Positions 8,172 through 17,074 of a DNA stretch of 42,404 bases are shown here, piece by piece. The stretch spans positions 1 through 42,404 of the forward strand of contig JAQBOK010000062.1 in assembly GCA_028288085.1 (NCBI GenBank). The letters are read 5' to 3'. This DNA is from Mucilaginibacter sp. (lineage in GTDB: Bacteria > Bacteroidota > Bacteroidia > Sphingobacteriales > Sphingobacteriaceae). Within the stretch, counting starts at the first letter, position 1; every line of letters begins with the position of its first letter. The notes beneath the pieces were generated by a model. That model was not told the origin of the DNA, did not search any database, and was given only the letters and a program-made list of their open reading frames with translations. The position numbers and the translations under genes are program-made.

Positions 8172-8708
8172 ATGTTCAAATCCACCATTCTCATCCATCC
8201 CGGCCTGGGCAATTCAGGCCCGCACCATTGGCAATCACTTTGGGAAAAGAGGTTTAATTTTTTGCGCGTAGAACAACGGGATTGGGAAACACCAATCCGC
8301 ACCGACTGGACAGCCACCTTGCAGAGTTATGTGGAGCAATATGATCCGCAAAACCTTATATTGGTTGTTCATAGTTTAGCATGTATCACCACTGCTTATT
8401 GGGCGCAGCAATATAATGTGAAAATAAAAGGCGCCTTATTGGTTGCCCCAAGTGATACTGAAGCTGATACTTATCCACCGGGCACAACGGGATTTAAGCC
8501 TGTTCCTTTGTTAAAATTGCCGTTCCCGTCTATACTAGTTGCAAGTACCAATGACTACTATGTTACCCTTGACCGTGCAACTCAATTTGCCGAAGCCTGG
8601 GGAAGCGAATTAATAAACGTAGGCGATGCCGGGCATATCAATGTGGCCTCGGGTTATGGGGAGTGGGATAAAGGATTAGAGTTTCTGCAACAGTTGGATG
8701 ATCGATAA
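8172..8708 (+). CDS. RBBP9/YdeN family alpha/beta hydrolase
   Basis: A small serine hydrolase of 178 residues, no signal peptide. ILIHPGLGNSGPHHWQSLWE (6-25) is the characteristic N-terminal motif of the RBBP9/YdeN family. The nucleophile is Ser68 in VVHSLAC (a G-x-S-x-G elbow with the first Gly replaced by His, as usual in this family). The acid is probably Asp128 (STNDYY) and the base His155 (DAGHIN). The physiological substrate is unknown. It starts 2 bases after the bshC stop, so the two are almost certainly translationally coupled. Its stop codon directly abuts the stop of the convergent peptidase gene, leaving no intergenic base. Confidence 0.9.
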   Translation: MFKSTILIHPGLGNSGPHHWQSLWEKRFNFLRVEQRDWETPIRTDWTATLQSYVEQYDPQNLILVVHSLACITTAYWAQQYNVKIKGALLVAPSDTEADTYPPGTTGFKPVPLLKLPFPSILVASTNDYYVTLDRATQFAEAWGSELINVGDAGHINVASGYGEWDKGLEFLQQLDDR

Positions 8709-9890
8709 TTATTTCACCACATTATACTTTTTCAATATTCTCATCACAGCATCGTGCGGCAGGGCGTACGATTTATTTCCATTGATACCTTCCATGGTAT
8801 CGGCCGCAACCATTGCATTAATAATGGCTTCTTCAACAGCTTGTACCGTCGCCTCATATAACGGATTGATCTTGTCATTCGGGAGCATTTCTACCTGTGT
8901 GGAATTTTCGCGGTTGAACGCTGTTGGATTTGCAGTTGAAAATGCAATAAAAATATCTCCCGAACCATTTTCTCCACGTCCACCTACAATCCCAATGCCT
9001 AATGGAACCCGCTCAGCAATCCTTTTTAGCTGATGGGGTAACAATGGGGCATCTGTTGCTACAACAACAATGATGGAGCCCTGTCCATCGTCTTTTTTAT
9101 ATTGTGGCGGGCTTACCAATTTATTATTAAGCGTATCCTTCAGCTCTTTCCCTACCGGCACCCCGGCTATGGTCAGGTTCCATTTACGACCGAAGTTTGA
9201 TTGTACCAAAACACCAACTGTATACTTTTCTTTGCCTACAGTAACTACCCTGGATGCTGTCCCTGTTCCTCCCTTAAAACCCAGGCACATCATGCCCGTC
9301 CCTCCGCCTACATTACCTTCTTTTACAGGCCCTGATTTGGCTGAATCCAGCGCCTCATAAGCATTGCTCTCCTTTACATGAAAACCATAAATGTCATTTA
9401 AAAAACCATCATAAGTTTCAGCAACTACCGGATAGGTGTACCAAAAATCCTCATTATACCATTTCCGGTCCACAAACCATTTTAATACGGCATCTCTTAC
9501 CACACCAACGCTGTTGGTATTGGTGATCATTACAGGCGTTTCCAAAAATCCCGATTCGGTTACCCAGGTGGTGCCCGTCATTTCACCATTGCCGTTCAGC
9601 GTATACCAATTGGCAAATACAGGGTGATGGTTGATCTTACCATTAGGGAAAATTGCGGTTACCCCAGTTCTAACCGGCCCTTTGCCAATGTGATTTTTGC
9701 CCGAACCGCTAATAATTGTGCTATACCCAACTTCTACACCGGCAACATCAGTAATAGCGTTGTATTTGCCGGGAGTGCCGGTAAATGGAATGCCAATATC
9801 GCGGGCGCGTGGTTTTTGCGAATAAGCGAAGCCCGTAAGCATAAGCAGAATAATAAATAAGCAGCTGGTTTTAAGACTGTTTTGACACAT
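8709..9890 (-). CDS. P1 (DmpA/BapA-type) aminopeptidase, secreted
   Basis: A member of peptidase family S58, N-terminal nucleophile enzymes that self-cleave into two chains and release N-terminal residues (including D- or beta-amino acids) from short peptides. I chose the ATG at 9890, which gives a clean signal peptide (MCQNSLKTSCLFIILLMLTG, then FAYSQ); an in-frame ATG at 9911 adds seven residues. Family motifs: DIGIPFTGTPGKYNAITDVAGVEVGY near the mature N-terminus, NTNSVGVVRDAV, GNVGGGTGMMCLGFKGGTGT, and GQGSIIVVVATDAPLLPHQL. In the last, the Gly-Ser bond (Ser272) is the expected autocleavage site and catalytic nucleophile. It probably acts in the periplasm. Neighbouring genes give no pathway. 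Confidence 0.92.
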   Translation of the reverse strand: MCQNSLKTSCLFIILLMLTGFAYSQKPRARDIGIPFTGTPGKYNAITDVAGVEVGYSTIISGSGKNHIGKGPVRTGVTAIFPNGKINHHPVFANWYTLNGNGEMTGTTWVTESGFLETPVMITNTNSVGVVRDAVLKWFVDRKWYNEDFWYTYPVVAETYDGFLNDIYGFHVKESNAYEALDSAKSGPVKEGNVGGGTGMMCLGFKGGTGTASRVVTVGKEKYTVGVLVQSNFGRKWNLTIAGVPVGKELKDTLNNKLVSPPQYKKDDGQGSIIVVVATDAPLLPHQLKRIAERVPLGIGIVGGRGENGSGDIFIAFSTANPTAFNRENSTQVEMLPNDKINPLYEATVQAVEEAIINAMVAADTMEGINGNKSYALPHDAVMRILKKYNVVK

Positions 9891-9990
9891 AGCGCTTGGG
9901 GATAATATCATTAAATATAAATAATTTTTTACACGGGCGATTCAGTATTGTAAATCATATATTTGAGATGCTGTACGTAAACACCCGGTT

Positions 9991-9998
9991 TATATTTG
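9991..9998 (+). promoter_or_regulatory. -7 promoter box of the first NHL-repeat gene
   Basis: TATATTTG matches TAnnTTTG exactly and is followed by C, as in strong Bacteroidota promoters. A TTG at 9963-9965 lies 25 bases upstream, slightly beyond the usual spacing. The leader to the TTG start at 10031 would be about 30 bases. Confidence 0.4.
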
Positions 9999-10030
9999 CC
10001 GCAGAAGTATACATATTCATTTTATAGGAT

Positions 10031-11266
10031 TTGAAACAACACCCCGGTCCAAAACAACTCTTATATATTTATATTGCCGTCATCATATTCTCTGGTGCTT
10101 GCTTTTTTATTTCCTGTTCAAAAACTAACACTGTAAGTCCGTATAAGTATAATACAATAAGCGGTACTGGTAATACTAACGGGAATCCCACAGGTGGTAT
10201 CATCACCAATCCCGATTCTACAACCACACTTAATTTTTCGGCTCCTGATGACGTAGCAGTAGATGCGGCAGGTAATTTGTATGTAGCTGATTATGGAAAT
10301 AATCTCATCCGTAAAATAAGTCCGACCGGGGCGGTAAGCACCCTTGCAGGCAGTGGTAATATTGGCGCTATCAATGGAACAGGGATAGCGGCATCATTTA
10401 ATGGCCCGTCAGGCCTGGCGGTAGATGCCGCCGGAAACGTATATGTGGCAGACGCGGGCAATAACCTGATTCGCAAAATTACTCCTGCCGGATTGGTAAG
10501 TACTTTGGCAGGCACCATTGCAACTGTTGATACTTCGGGCACAACACTTACCGAGCCGGTATTTTCAGGCCCAAGTGGCGTAGCTGTTGATGCATCGGGC
10601 AATGTATATGTGGCCGATGCCGGCAACAATCAGATACGTGTCGTGAGTCCTGCAGGCATAATAAGCACCTTTGCCGGAACCGGTGGAGCCGGGGCGGCTG
10701 ATGGGGCGGGCATCTCGGCTACCTTTAATAACCCTACCGGCGTAGCTGTGGACGCATCCGGTAATGTATATGTAGCTGATTTATTAAATAACATGATCCG
10801 CAAAATTACGCCTGCAAAAATAGTAAGTACTCTGGCTGGAAAAGACTCCATTGGTTCAGCTGACGGAAAGGGTAGTTCTGCTTCCTTTTATTTCCCCAAT
10901 AGCCTGGCTGTAGACGCATCAGGCAATATCTACGTAACTGACGATATTAACAATCTGATTCGCAAAATAACACCTGATGGTACAGTAACCAAACTTGCAG
11001 GCAGTGGTATTGCAGGTCATGCTAATGGCAATGGCATTGCAGCCTCTTTTAATGACCCCGCTGGTATAGCATTAGATGCATCAGGCAATGCTTTTGTGGC
11101 AGATGCTAATAATAACCTTATCCGTAAGATAAGCCCGGCGGGAGTAGTTACCACGGTAGCCGGCATGATACCGGGAATTGGTGTTATTCGCACTGGTAGC
11201 TACGCTCACTATCATATGGGGCTAAGGTTAAGTAGTAAACAAGCCCGAAAAATTAAAGTACAATAA
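10031..11266 (+). CDS. NHL-repeat lipoprotein (six-bladed beta-propeller)
   Basis: An exported protein of 411 residues whose only plausible start is TTG at 10031: an in-frame TAG lies 6 bases upstream and there is no ATG before the signal peptide. The signal region ends in FFISC, with Cys29 as likely lipid anchor. Six NHL repeats of the form AVDASGNVYVADxxNNLIRK follow at about 54-60 residue spacing, consistent with a closed six-bladed propeller. The loops between repeats carry the phrase STLAGSG..G.A.G.G.AASF. The N-terminal SPYKYNTISGTGNTNGNPTG stretch is low complexity. The family binds ligands or RNA or acts as a lyase in other systems; nothing here fixes a function. A paralogue of the same design ends at 41081 in this window. 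Confidence 0.85.
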   Translation: MKQHPGPKQLLYIYIAVIIFSGACFFISCSKTNTVSPYKYNTISGTGNTNGNPTGGIITNPDSTTTLNFSAPDDVAVDAAGNLYVADYGNNLIRKISPTGAVSTLAGSGNIGAINGTGIAASFNGPSGLAVDAAGNVYVADAGNNLIRKITPAGLVSTLAGTIATVDTSGTTLTEPVFSGPSGVAVDASGNVYVADAGNNQIRVVSPAGIISTFAGTGGAGAADGAGISATFNNPTGVAVDASGNVYVADLLNNMIRKITPAKIVSTLAGKDSIGSADGKGSSASFYFPNSLAVDASGNIYVTDDINNLIRKITPDGTVTKLAGSGIAGHANGNGIAASFNDPAGIALDASGNAFVADANNNLIRKISPAGVVTTVAGMIPGIGVIRTGSYAHYHMGLRLSSKQARKIKVQ

Positions 11267-11353
11267 CTCAGATAGAGCTTTACTTTTCCTGATTTCTCAT
11301 TCATCCGTTTTTAAGAATATGCTTCGCCATTATGGCTGATAGGTGAAGGTTAT

Positions 11354-11361
11354 TATATTTG
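11354..11361 (+). promoter_or_regulatory. -7 promoter box 5 bases before the Ldh-type gene
   Basis: TATATTTG, an exact TAnnTTTG match, ends 5 bases before the ATG at 11367. It lies inside a possible upstream GTG-initiated extension, which argues that the ATG is the real start. No convincing -33 element was seen. Confidence 0.4.
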
Positions 11362-11366
11362 CGCGC

Positions 11367-12440
11367 ATGCTTATTACCGAATCGGCTTTACGGGAGTTTA
11401 CTGAAAATATTTTTACAGCAATGGGCTGTAATATAACACATGCCAGGCTTGCAGCCGATGTATTGTTAAAGGCCGATCTGCGGGGCATTGATTCACATGG
11501 TGTTGCCAGGCTGAACGGCTATGTGAGGTTATGGGAGAAGAAACGCATTAATACCAATCCTGATATAAAAATTGTTCATCAAACAGCAACTACCGCAACT
11601 GTAGATGGCGATGCAGGATTAGGGTTGGTGGTGGCGCCATTTGCTATGCAGGTAGCCATGGAGAAGGCTGCGCTATATGGTTCGGGCTGGGTATCTGTTC
11701 GCAATTCCAATCATTTTGGTATTGCCGGATACCATACGATGATGGCGGTTAAAAAGGATATGATCGGCTTCGCCATGACTAACGCAAGCCCATTGGTTTC
11801 ACCTACCTATTCAAGTGAGCGTTTATTAGGCACCAATCCCATGTGCTATGCATTTCCGGCAGGAAAATATCCGCCTGTTATTATTGATATGGCTACTTCG
11901 GCGGCAGCAAATGGAAAACTCGAAATTGCGCAACGCCTGGGTAAGCAAGTGCCTGATGGATGGATACAGGATAAACATGGAAATATTACAACAGACCCAC
12001 ACGCTTTAAAATCTGGCGGGGCGTTGCTGCCTTTAGGTAGTGATTTTGAACATGGCAGCCATAAAGGTTTTGGATTAGGCGCTACAGTTGATATACTTTC
12101 GGCAGTATTATCGGGTGCTAATTATGGTCCCTGGGTGCCGCCGTTCGTCGCGTTTTTGGATCCGCCAACAGACCCGGTAGGGTTAGGCATAGGGCATTTT
12201 ATAGGGGCAATGAGGGTAGATGGCTTTCGTCCAGTTGATGAATTTAAGGTGCACCTGGACAATTGGATAGAACGTTTTAAATCGTCAGCTACAGTTGACC
12301 CGGCTCAAAAAGTGATCATCCCGGGAGAACCTGAACTGGAAGCTGAAGTAGCCAGAAAAATAAATGGTATTCCTTTAGTGGATGCAGTGGTGAATGACCT
12401 TAATGTATTGGCGGAGAAATTTGGAATAAGCAAGCTATAG
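11367..12440 (+). CDS. Ldh family NAD(P)-dependent oxidoreductase (malate/L-lactate dehydrogenase type)
   Basis: A cytosolic dehydrogenase of the LDH2/MDH2 (YlbC/YjmC/AllD) family, which oxidises 2-hydroxy acids such as malate, lactate or ureidoglycolate with NAD(P)+. From the ATG at 11367 it has 357 residues. Family motifs: KADLRGIDSHGVARLNGY (with the catalytic-type His in DSHG), VRNSNHFGIAGYHTMMA, NASPLVSPTYSSERLLGTNP and VIIDMATSAAANGKLE. The loop GGALLPLGSDFEHGSHKGFG is part of the nucleotide-binding unit. A GTG eight codons upstream could extend it, but that would place a -7 promoter box inside the gene. It is convergent with the second signal peptidase, ending 34 bases away. Substrate is not predictable from context. 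Confidence 0.9.
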   Translation: MLITESALREFTENIFTAMGCNITHARLAADVLLKADLRGIDSHGVARLNGYVRLWEKKRINTNPDIKIVHQTATTATVDGDAGLGLVVAPFAMQVAMEKAALYGSGWVSVRNSNHFGIAGYHTMMAVKKDMIGFAMTNASPLVSPTYSSERLLGTNPMCYAFPAGKYPPVIIDMATSAAANGKLEIAQRLGKQVPDGWIQDKHGNITTDPHALKSGGALLPLGSDFEHGSHKGFGLGATVDILSAVLSGANYGPWVPPFVAFLDPPTDPVGLGIGHFIGAMRVDGFRPVDEFKVHLDNWIERFKSSATVDPAQKVIIPGEPELEAEVARKINGIPLVDAVVNDLNVLAEKFGISKL

Positions 12441-12474
12441 ATTGAAATTTAAAGTCTAAATCCTAATGCCCTAA

Positions 12475-13917
12475 TCAATGGATCCCTCTAAACAACCTGC
12501 TCCACCTGATGGAGGCCGGGAATGAGGAAGCAGAGTCGGTGCTCATCCAAATGAACAAAGCTTTGCCAACAATATGGTCTTCGGGTACAAAGCCCCAAAA
12601 ACGGCTATCCTCAGAGTTATGACGGTTATCGCCCATCATCCAGTAATAGTTTAGTTTAAAAGTATAGCTGCTGGCTTTTTTACCATTGATCAAAATAGCG
12701 CTCCCCACAATCTGTACCTGATTGTTTTCATACACCTGTATAGCGCGCCTGTATACAGGGAAGGTTAAACTGTCTAACTTAACCGTCCATCCCCTTTTCG
12801 GAATAATGATAGGTCCGTAATTATCAGCATTCCATTTTATATGCGGATCATGAGGAAAGCATTCCGGATCAAAAAGATCCTTTACCTGGTAATATTCCTT
12901 AACCGATTTAATGTTTGAATAACTTTTTAATTTCGCCGAAGACTGTCTTGTCATGATCATTTCATAATCCGAGGCCGTAAATTGCTTGATTATAAAAATG
13001 TGCAGGTCGGTTAAAACCTGGGGGTTTATCTCATTGCCATCGGTATGCACCAGGTAAGATGGTTGCGCCTGTGGCGGATTAGGCATGGCTTTATTATTTA
13101 TAAACACCTGTGCATTGCTAATGGATAAAGTATCGCCCGGTGTAGCCTGGCAGCGTTTAATATAATTATCGCGTTTATCAACCGGCCTTAAAAAAGGCGT
13201 ATCGGCTTGCATCGGATAATTAAATACTACCACGTCGCCCTTTTTAATATCACTTAAGCCTGGCAAACGGTAATAGGGCAATTTAATTAGATCTGAGTAT
13301 GATTTGGTGCCGATAAGGGGCATAGTATTTTGTGCGAAAGGGAAAGATATCGGCGTAATTGGTGTGCGGGGGCCATAGTTTATCTTGCTTACAAATAAAT
13401 AATCGCCCACTAAAAGGGTACTTTCCATTGATCCGCTTGGTATTACATAGGCTTCAATAAACAGGGTACGGATCAATGTGGCTGCAACTACAGCAAAAAT
13501 AATCGCCTCCGTCCATTCGCGGGTTGTTGATTTTTTTAATGAGTTTTGATATTTTTCCTTAAACTCGTCACTTGCAGATGGCCCAATGTATTTTGTTTCC
13601 TTATCAAATCCCCATTTTGGGAAGTAAATAAATTCTAAAAGAACACCTGCAAATTGCTCTGTCAATTTAAACTTACCATAAGATTTTACAAAGTCGACCG
13701 TGATGCCTATTGCGATCAAAAAATTGATGCCCGGGATAAACATTAATATTATCCACCACGCCGGGCGACCGCTTAGTTTTATCATCACATATATATTGTA
13801 TAATGGAATGACGGCTTGCCAGCCAGGTTGACCGGCTTTTTCAAATAATTTATACAAACCAACAAATGGGAGTACGATGAGTATTATAAAGATAATTGCA
13901 AACTCAACTATGTTCAC
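12475..13917 (-). CDS. lepB: type I signal peptidase with N-terminal DUF5684 membrane domain (copy B)
   Basis: An inner-membrane serine protease that removes signal peptides from exported proteins. The 480 residues comprise an N-terminal DUF5684-like module with about two membrane helices (1-20, 54-72; motif [18 protein letters not shown]), a linker, the LepB transmembrane anchor (about 137-157), and the catalytic domain. Ser163 in IPSGSM is the nucleophile, Lys254 in NYIKRC is the general base, and box E reads [11 protein letters not shown]. Roughly 100 residues are inserted between boxes D and E. The start is GTG. It lies 188 bases downstream of a close paralogue with the same architecture. 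The canonical SGSM motif differs from TPSM in the other copy, so substrate preferences may have diverged. Confidence 0.93.
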   Translation of the reverse strand: MNIVEFAIIFIILIVLPFVGLYKLFEKAGQPGWQAVIPLYNIYVMIKLSGRPAWWIILMFIPGINFLIAIGITVDFVKSYGKFKLTEQFAGVLLEFIYFPKWGFDKETKYIGPSASDEFKEKYQNSLKKSTTREWTEAIIFAVVAATLIRTLFIEAYVIPSGSMESTLLVGDYLFVSKINYGPRTPITPISFPFAQNTMPLIGTKSYSDLIKLPYYRLPGLSDIKKGDVVVFNYPMQADTPFLRPVDKRDNYIKRCQATPGDTLSISNAQVFINNKAMPNPPQAQPSYLVHTDGNEINPQVLTDLHIFIIKQFTASDYEMIMTRQSSAKLKSYSNIKSVKEYYQVKDLFDPECFPHDPHIKWNADNYGPIIIPKRGWTVKLDSLTFPVYRRAIQVYENNQVQIVGSAILINGKKASSYTFKLNYYWMMGDNRHNSEDSRFWGFVPEDHIVGKALFIWMSTDSASSFPASIRWSRLFRGIH

Positions 13918-14105
13918 CGGAATGATCTTTTAATGATAGATTTATGTTTTTGGAAATACGAATATAATAGATTTAATAGCTATCGATTAAAATTGCATGA
14001 AACAAGAATGAAAATTCACAAAAAAGAAGCAATACCATTTAGAACAGGCGAACACTGACAGCGCTCCCTGAATTTTTTTTTATGATATTTTAAAGAAAAA
14101 AATCT

Positions 14106-15539
14106 TTAGTTAATTCCTCTGAAAAGCCTGCCCCACCTTATCCTACTCGCAAATGAAGCGTTATCATCCCAACTCATCCATATAAAAAGGGCCTTGCCTA
14201 CAATATGGTCTTCGGGTACAAATCCCCAATAACGACTATCGGCAGAATTGTGGCGGTTATCACCCATCATCCAGTAGTAGTTCATTTTAAAGGTGTAACT
14301 GGTAGCTTTTTTACCGTTAACCAAAATGTCATTGCCGCTAACCTCTAGTTTATTTCCTTCGTAAACCTCAATCGCCCGGCGATAAAAAGGGAATGTCAGG
14401 CTATCCAGTTTTACTGTCCATCCTTTTTTAGGAATAATTATGGGGCCATAATTATCCACGTTCCATTTATAGCGGGGATCAAACGGGAATATTTGCGGAT
14501 CAAACACTCCTTTTGGCTGAATATCCAATTTAACCGCTTTTACGTTGGTATAAGTCTTCAGAGTAGCCGCGGCTTGCGCGGTCATATTCATTTTAATATC
14601 AGTGTTTGATATTTGCTCCAGATCAGATAAATGCAGATCAGTAGCAATCTGGGGGTTTATCGGATTGCCGTCTGTAGTCACTATATAAGTTGCCTCACCA
14701 TTAACGGGCATAACCGCAGCTTTACCATTTATATAAACCTGTGCATTTACCAGGCTTAGCGTGTCGCCAGGTGTTCCCTGGCAGCGTTTAATGTAGTTCT
14801 CACGTTTATCAACCGGCCTCGAAAAAGGTGAATCAGCTTCCATAGGATAGTTAAACACTACCACATCGCCTTTTTTAACATCACTTAAACCGGGTAAACG
14901 GTAATAAGGTAATTTAATAGCATCCAAATAGGCTTTAGTGCCAATAAGCGGCATAGTGTGATGGGCAAATGGAAAAGCAACAGGCGTCATAGGCGTGCGC
15001 GGACCATAATTTACCTTGCTTACAAACAGGAAATCGCCTACCAGCAATGAACTCTCCATGGATGGAGTAGGTATGGTGTATGCTTCTATAAAAAAGGTGC
15101 GGATCAGCGTAGCGGCAACCACTGCAAATATAATAGCCTCCGTCCATTCACGTGTGGTGGATTTTTTTAACGCTTTTTGATGTTTTTCTTTAAATCCGGG
15201 ACTTGCAGAAAGGCCAATGTATTTAGTCTCTTTATCAAAACCCCATTTTGGCAGATAAATAAATGCCAGTATTACGCCGGCAGCCTGTTCCCGCAGAGAA
15301 AATTTTCCGAATGATTTAATAAAATCAATAGTAACTCCAATTAGGATTAAGAGGTTAATTCCGGGAATGATCAGGAGTATCATCCACCAGAAAGGCCGAC
15401 CACTCAATTTGATCATTATATAAATATTGTAAATCGGAATGATGGCTTGCCATCCTGCCTGACCGGCTTTTTCGAATAATTTCCAGAGGCCAACGTATGG
15501 TAATATTATGAATATTATTATTGCAATTGCTAATTCCAC
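14106..15539 (-). CDS. lepB: type I signal peptidase with N-terminal DUF5684 membrane domain (copy A)
   Basis: Same architecture as the downstream copy: a DUF5684-like module (about 1-75, motif EKAGQAGWQAIIPIYNIY), a transmembrane anchor (about 134-153), and a catalytic domain with Ser160 in IPTPSM, Lys251 in NYIKRC and box E GDNRHNSADSR. The 477 residues include the same insert of about 100 residues. TPSM instead of SGSM at the active site is, as I recall, common in Bacteroidota LepB. The start is a GTG three codons downstream of the position matching copy B's GTG, because the equivalent codon here is GTA. It lies directly after dapB (36 bases), its usual place in the parA-parB-DUF5683-dapB-lepB order, so this is probably the ancestral copy. 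Confidence 0.94.
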   Translation of the reverse strand: MELAIAIIIFIILPYVGLWKLFEKAGQAGWQAIIPIYNIYIMIKLSGRPFWWMILLIIPGINLLILIGVTIDFIKSFGKFSLREQAAGVILAFIYLPKWGFDKETKYIGLSASPGFKEKHQKALKKSTTREWTEAIIFAVVAATLIRTFFIEAYTIPTPSMESSLLVGDFLFVSKVNYGPRTPMTPVAFPFAHHTMPLIGTKAYLDAIKLPYYRLPGLSDVKKGDVVVFNYPMEADSPFSRPVDKRENYIKRCQGTPGDTLSLVNAQVYINGKAAVMPVNGEATYIVTTDGNPINPQIATDLHLSDLEQISNTDIKMNMTAQAAATLKTYTNVKAVKLDIQPKGVFDPQIFPFDPRYKWNVDNYGPIIIPKKGWTVKLDSLTFPFYRRAIEVYEGNKLEVSGNDILVNGKKATSYTFKMNYYWMMGDNRHNSADSRYWGFVPEDHIVGKALFIWMSWDDNASFASRIRWGRLFRGIN

Positions 15540-15575
15540 TATGTTTACTATTATATTTTAAATGATCAACTATAT

Positions 15576-16328
15576 TTAAATCCCAAAATCAAACATTTCT
15601 TCAACAGAAAAAAATCCTTTTTTATTGTGAGCCCATTCTGCTGCTAATACTGCCCCTAGAGCGAAACCAGTGCGGTTATGGGCGGTGTGCTTAAATTCTA
15701 TGCTATCCACTTCCGAATCATAAATTACTGTATGGGTTCCTGGTACGCTATCTATACGGAATGATTCTATCAACAACTGGTCATTCTTGATATTGCTATC
15801 ATCAGCATCGTTACCTTCAGCTGTGAGCACATTTACCCAATCTTTTTTAGAATCCAGGTTTTCAATAATGCCTTCGGCTATTGTAATGGCGGTACCACTC
15901 GGCGCATCCAGCTTTTGGGTATGATGTATCTCTTCAACCTGCACATCGTAATATGGGTAATTGTTCATCAGTTTTGCCAGCACACGGTTTACATGAAAGA
16001 AAATATTTACTCCAACGCTAAAATTTGATGCATAAAGCAGGGTATTGTTACTTCGCAGGCATTGTTCCTTTATTTCTGGCAGATGCTCGTACCAACCTGT
16101 AGTACCCACCACTACCGGAACATTTGCCTCAAAACAATAGTTTATATTACTCAAAACAGAGCCAGGGGTGCTAAACTCAATCACAGCATCCGCTTTTTTC
16201 AGATTTTCAGCAGTAAGCTCATCAAGGTTATTGTAATCAATTTTTAGTACGATATTATGTTTGCGGTCGGTGGCGATCTTTTCAATGATCTTACCCATTT
16301 TTCCGTAGCCTAATAATGCAATGTTCAT
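15576..16328 (-). CDS. dapB: 4-hydroxy-tetrahydrodipicolinate reductase
   Basis: Reduces 4-hydroxy-tetrahydrodipicolinate with NAD(P)H in the diaminopimelate/lysine pathway, supplying peptidoglycan precursor. The 250 residues (E. coli 273) begin with the nucleotide-binding loop MNIALLGYGKMGKIIEKIA. The substrate-binding and catalytic segment EEIHHTQKLDAPSGTA (about 133-148) carries the conserved His-His, Lys and SGT. The end FALGAVLAAEWAHNKKGFFSVEEM is typical. It is downstream of the DUF5683 gene (87 bases, holding dispersed repeat copy B) and upstream of lepB. TATCTTTA in the spacer is one base from a -7 box, so an internal promoter is possible. Confidence 0.97.
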   Translation of the reverse strand: MNIALLGYGKMGKIIEKIATDRKHNIVLKIDYNNLDELTAENLKKADAVIEFSTPGSVLSNINYCFEANVPVVVGTTGWYEHLPEIKEQCLRSNNTLLYASNFSVGVNIFFHVNRVLAKLMNNYPYYDVQVEEIHHTQKLDAPSGTAITIAEGIIENLDSKKDWVNVLTAEGNDADDSNIKNDQLLIESFRIDSVPGTHTVIYDSEVDSIEFKHTAHNRTGFALGAVLAAEWAHNKKGFFSVEEMFDFGI

Positions 16329-16380
16329 TATTTGTAGTTCTTTGTTATTATTAGGCGTAAAGATAAATTTTTATTCTTTT

Positions 16381-16413
16381 TTAAGTCTCCTTTAACGGGG
16401 AGATTTAAAGGTG
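16381..16413 (+). repeat. dispersed hairpin repeat, copy B (DUF5683-dapB spacer)
   Basis: AAGTCTCCTTTAACGGGGAG followed by ATTTAAAGGTGG aligns with copy A at 5131-5163 (AAGTTTCCCC..GGGGGAGATTTAGAGGGGG) with a few substitutions and a small gap. A CTCC/GGAG-type pairing can form the hairpin. Confidence 0.65.
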
Positions 16414-16415
16414 GC

Positions 16416-17072
16416 CTATTTCAGTGTAAATGTAATTTTTATAGCCGGAATAAATGCAGTGGTATTACTGAAAGCATAACCGGGGCCGCCAATAACAGCC
16501 GGACTAACCTTGAAGGATAAATTATTATCCATAGTATAGGCCTGTATAAACTTGGCATCAATATAAGCATCAATCATTTGAATGCCCCATCCGCCAATAA
16601 AACCCAATATGCCCAGGTCACGGTCGCGGCGGTAAATGTCGGTATAGCTGGTAACATCTGCGTCTGATACATTTACGAAGTCTGGGTTACGTCCCGCTTG
16701 TATGCCCTTTTCACGTAACAGCGCTTCTTTTAAAAAAATGGAATAATTCCTCTGGTTATAAACTACAACATCGCCAAGCAAACCAAGTCCTGCGTATATA
16801 AGAGGAACTTTCCACCAACGATGATTGTAAAGTTGTCCCCATCCCGGGATGATCAGCGATCGTATAACTGCTTTATGCGGATCATGTAAAGAATCGGGGT
16901 GATAGATTTTTTCCCTGGTTATTTTGGGAACAAATGGCTTTGATTTGATAGAATCGCGTTTGCGATTTAAGCTATCGGTTTTGTTTTTTACGGCAATAGT
17001 ATCAGGGTTTTGTGCCTTAGCAACAAGAACAAATCCTAAAACAAACCAAATAAGGAACAAATATTTGCACAT
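16416..17072 (-). CDS. DUF5683 domain membrane/exported protein
   Basis: 218 residues from an ATG that starts 2 bases after the parB stop (TAA TA ATG). A TTG three codons earlier would overlap parB. A signal peptide (MCKYLFLIWFVLGFVLVAKA, cut before QNPD) is followed by a charged stretch (residues about 25-65) and a hydrophobic region with IRSLIIPGWGQLYNHRWWKV, the GWGQxYN motif I associate with DUF5683. Further motifs are GLGLLGDVVVYNQRNY and GGWGIQMIDAYIDAKF. The function is unknown. Its fixed position between parB and dapB suggests an envelope-linked housekeeping role, but this is inference only. Confidence 0.88.
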   Translation of the reverse strand: MCKYLFLIWFVLGFVLVAKAQNPDTIAVKNKTDSLNRKRDSIKSKPFVPKITREKIYHPDSLHDPHKAVIRSLIIPGWGQLYNHRWWKVPLIYAGLGLLGDVVVYNQRNYSIFLKEALLREKGIQAGRNPDFVNVSDADVTSYTDIYRRDRDLGILGFIGGWGIQMIDAYIDAKFIQAYTMDNNLSFKVSPAVIGGPGYAFSNTTAFIPAIKITFTLK

Positions 17073-17074
17073 TA

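Noticed and set aside
10240..11190. Regularly spaced near-identical DNA units as a CRISPR or satellite array
   Set aside because: They are in frame with NHL blades at protein-repeat spacing and encode a continuous reading frame; the same holds for 41081-42148.
11343..11366. GTG start at 11343 for the Ldh-type gene
   Set aside because: The extension would contain an exact -7 promoter box and is not part of the family N-terminus; the ATG at 11367 fits better.
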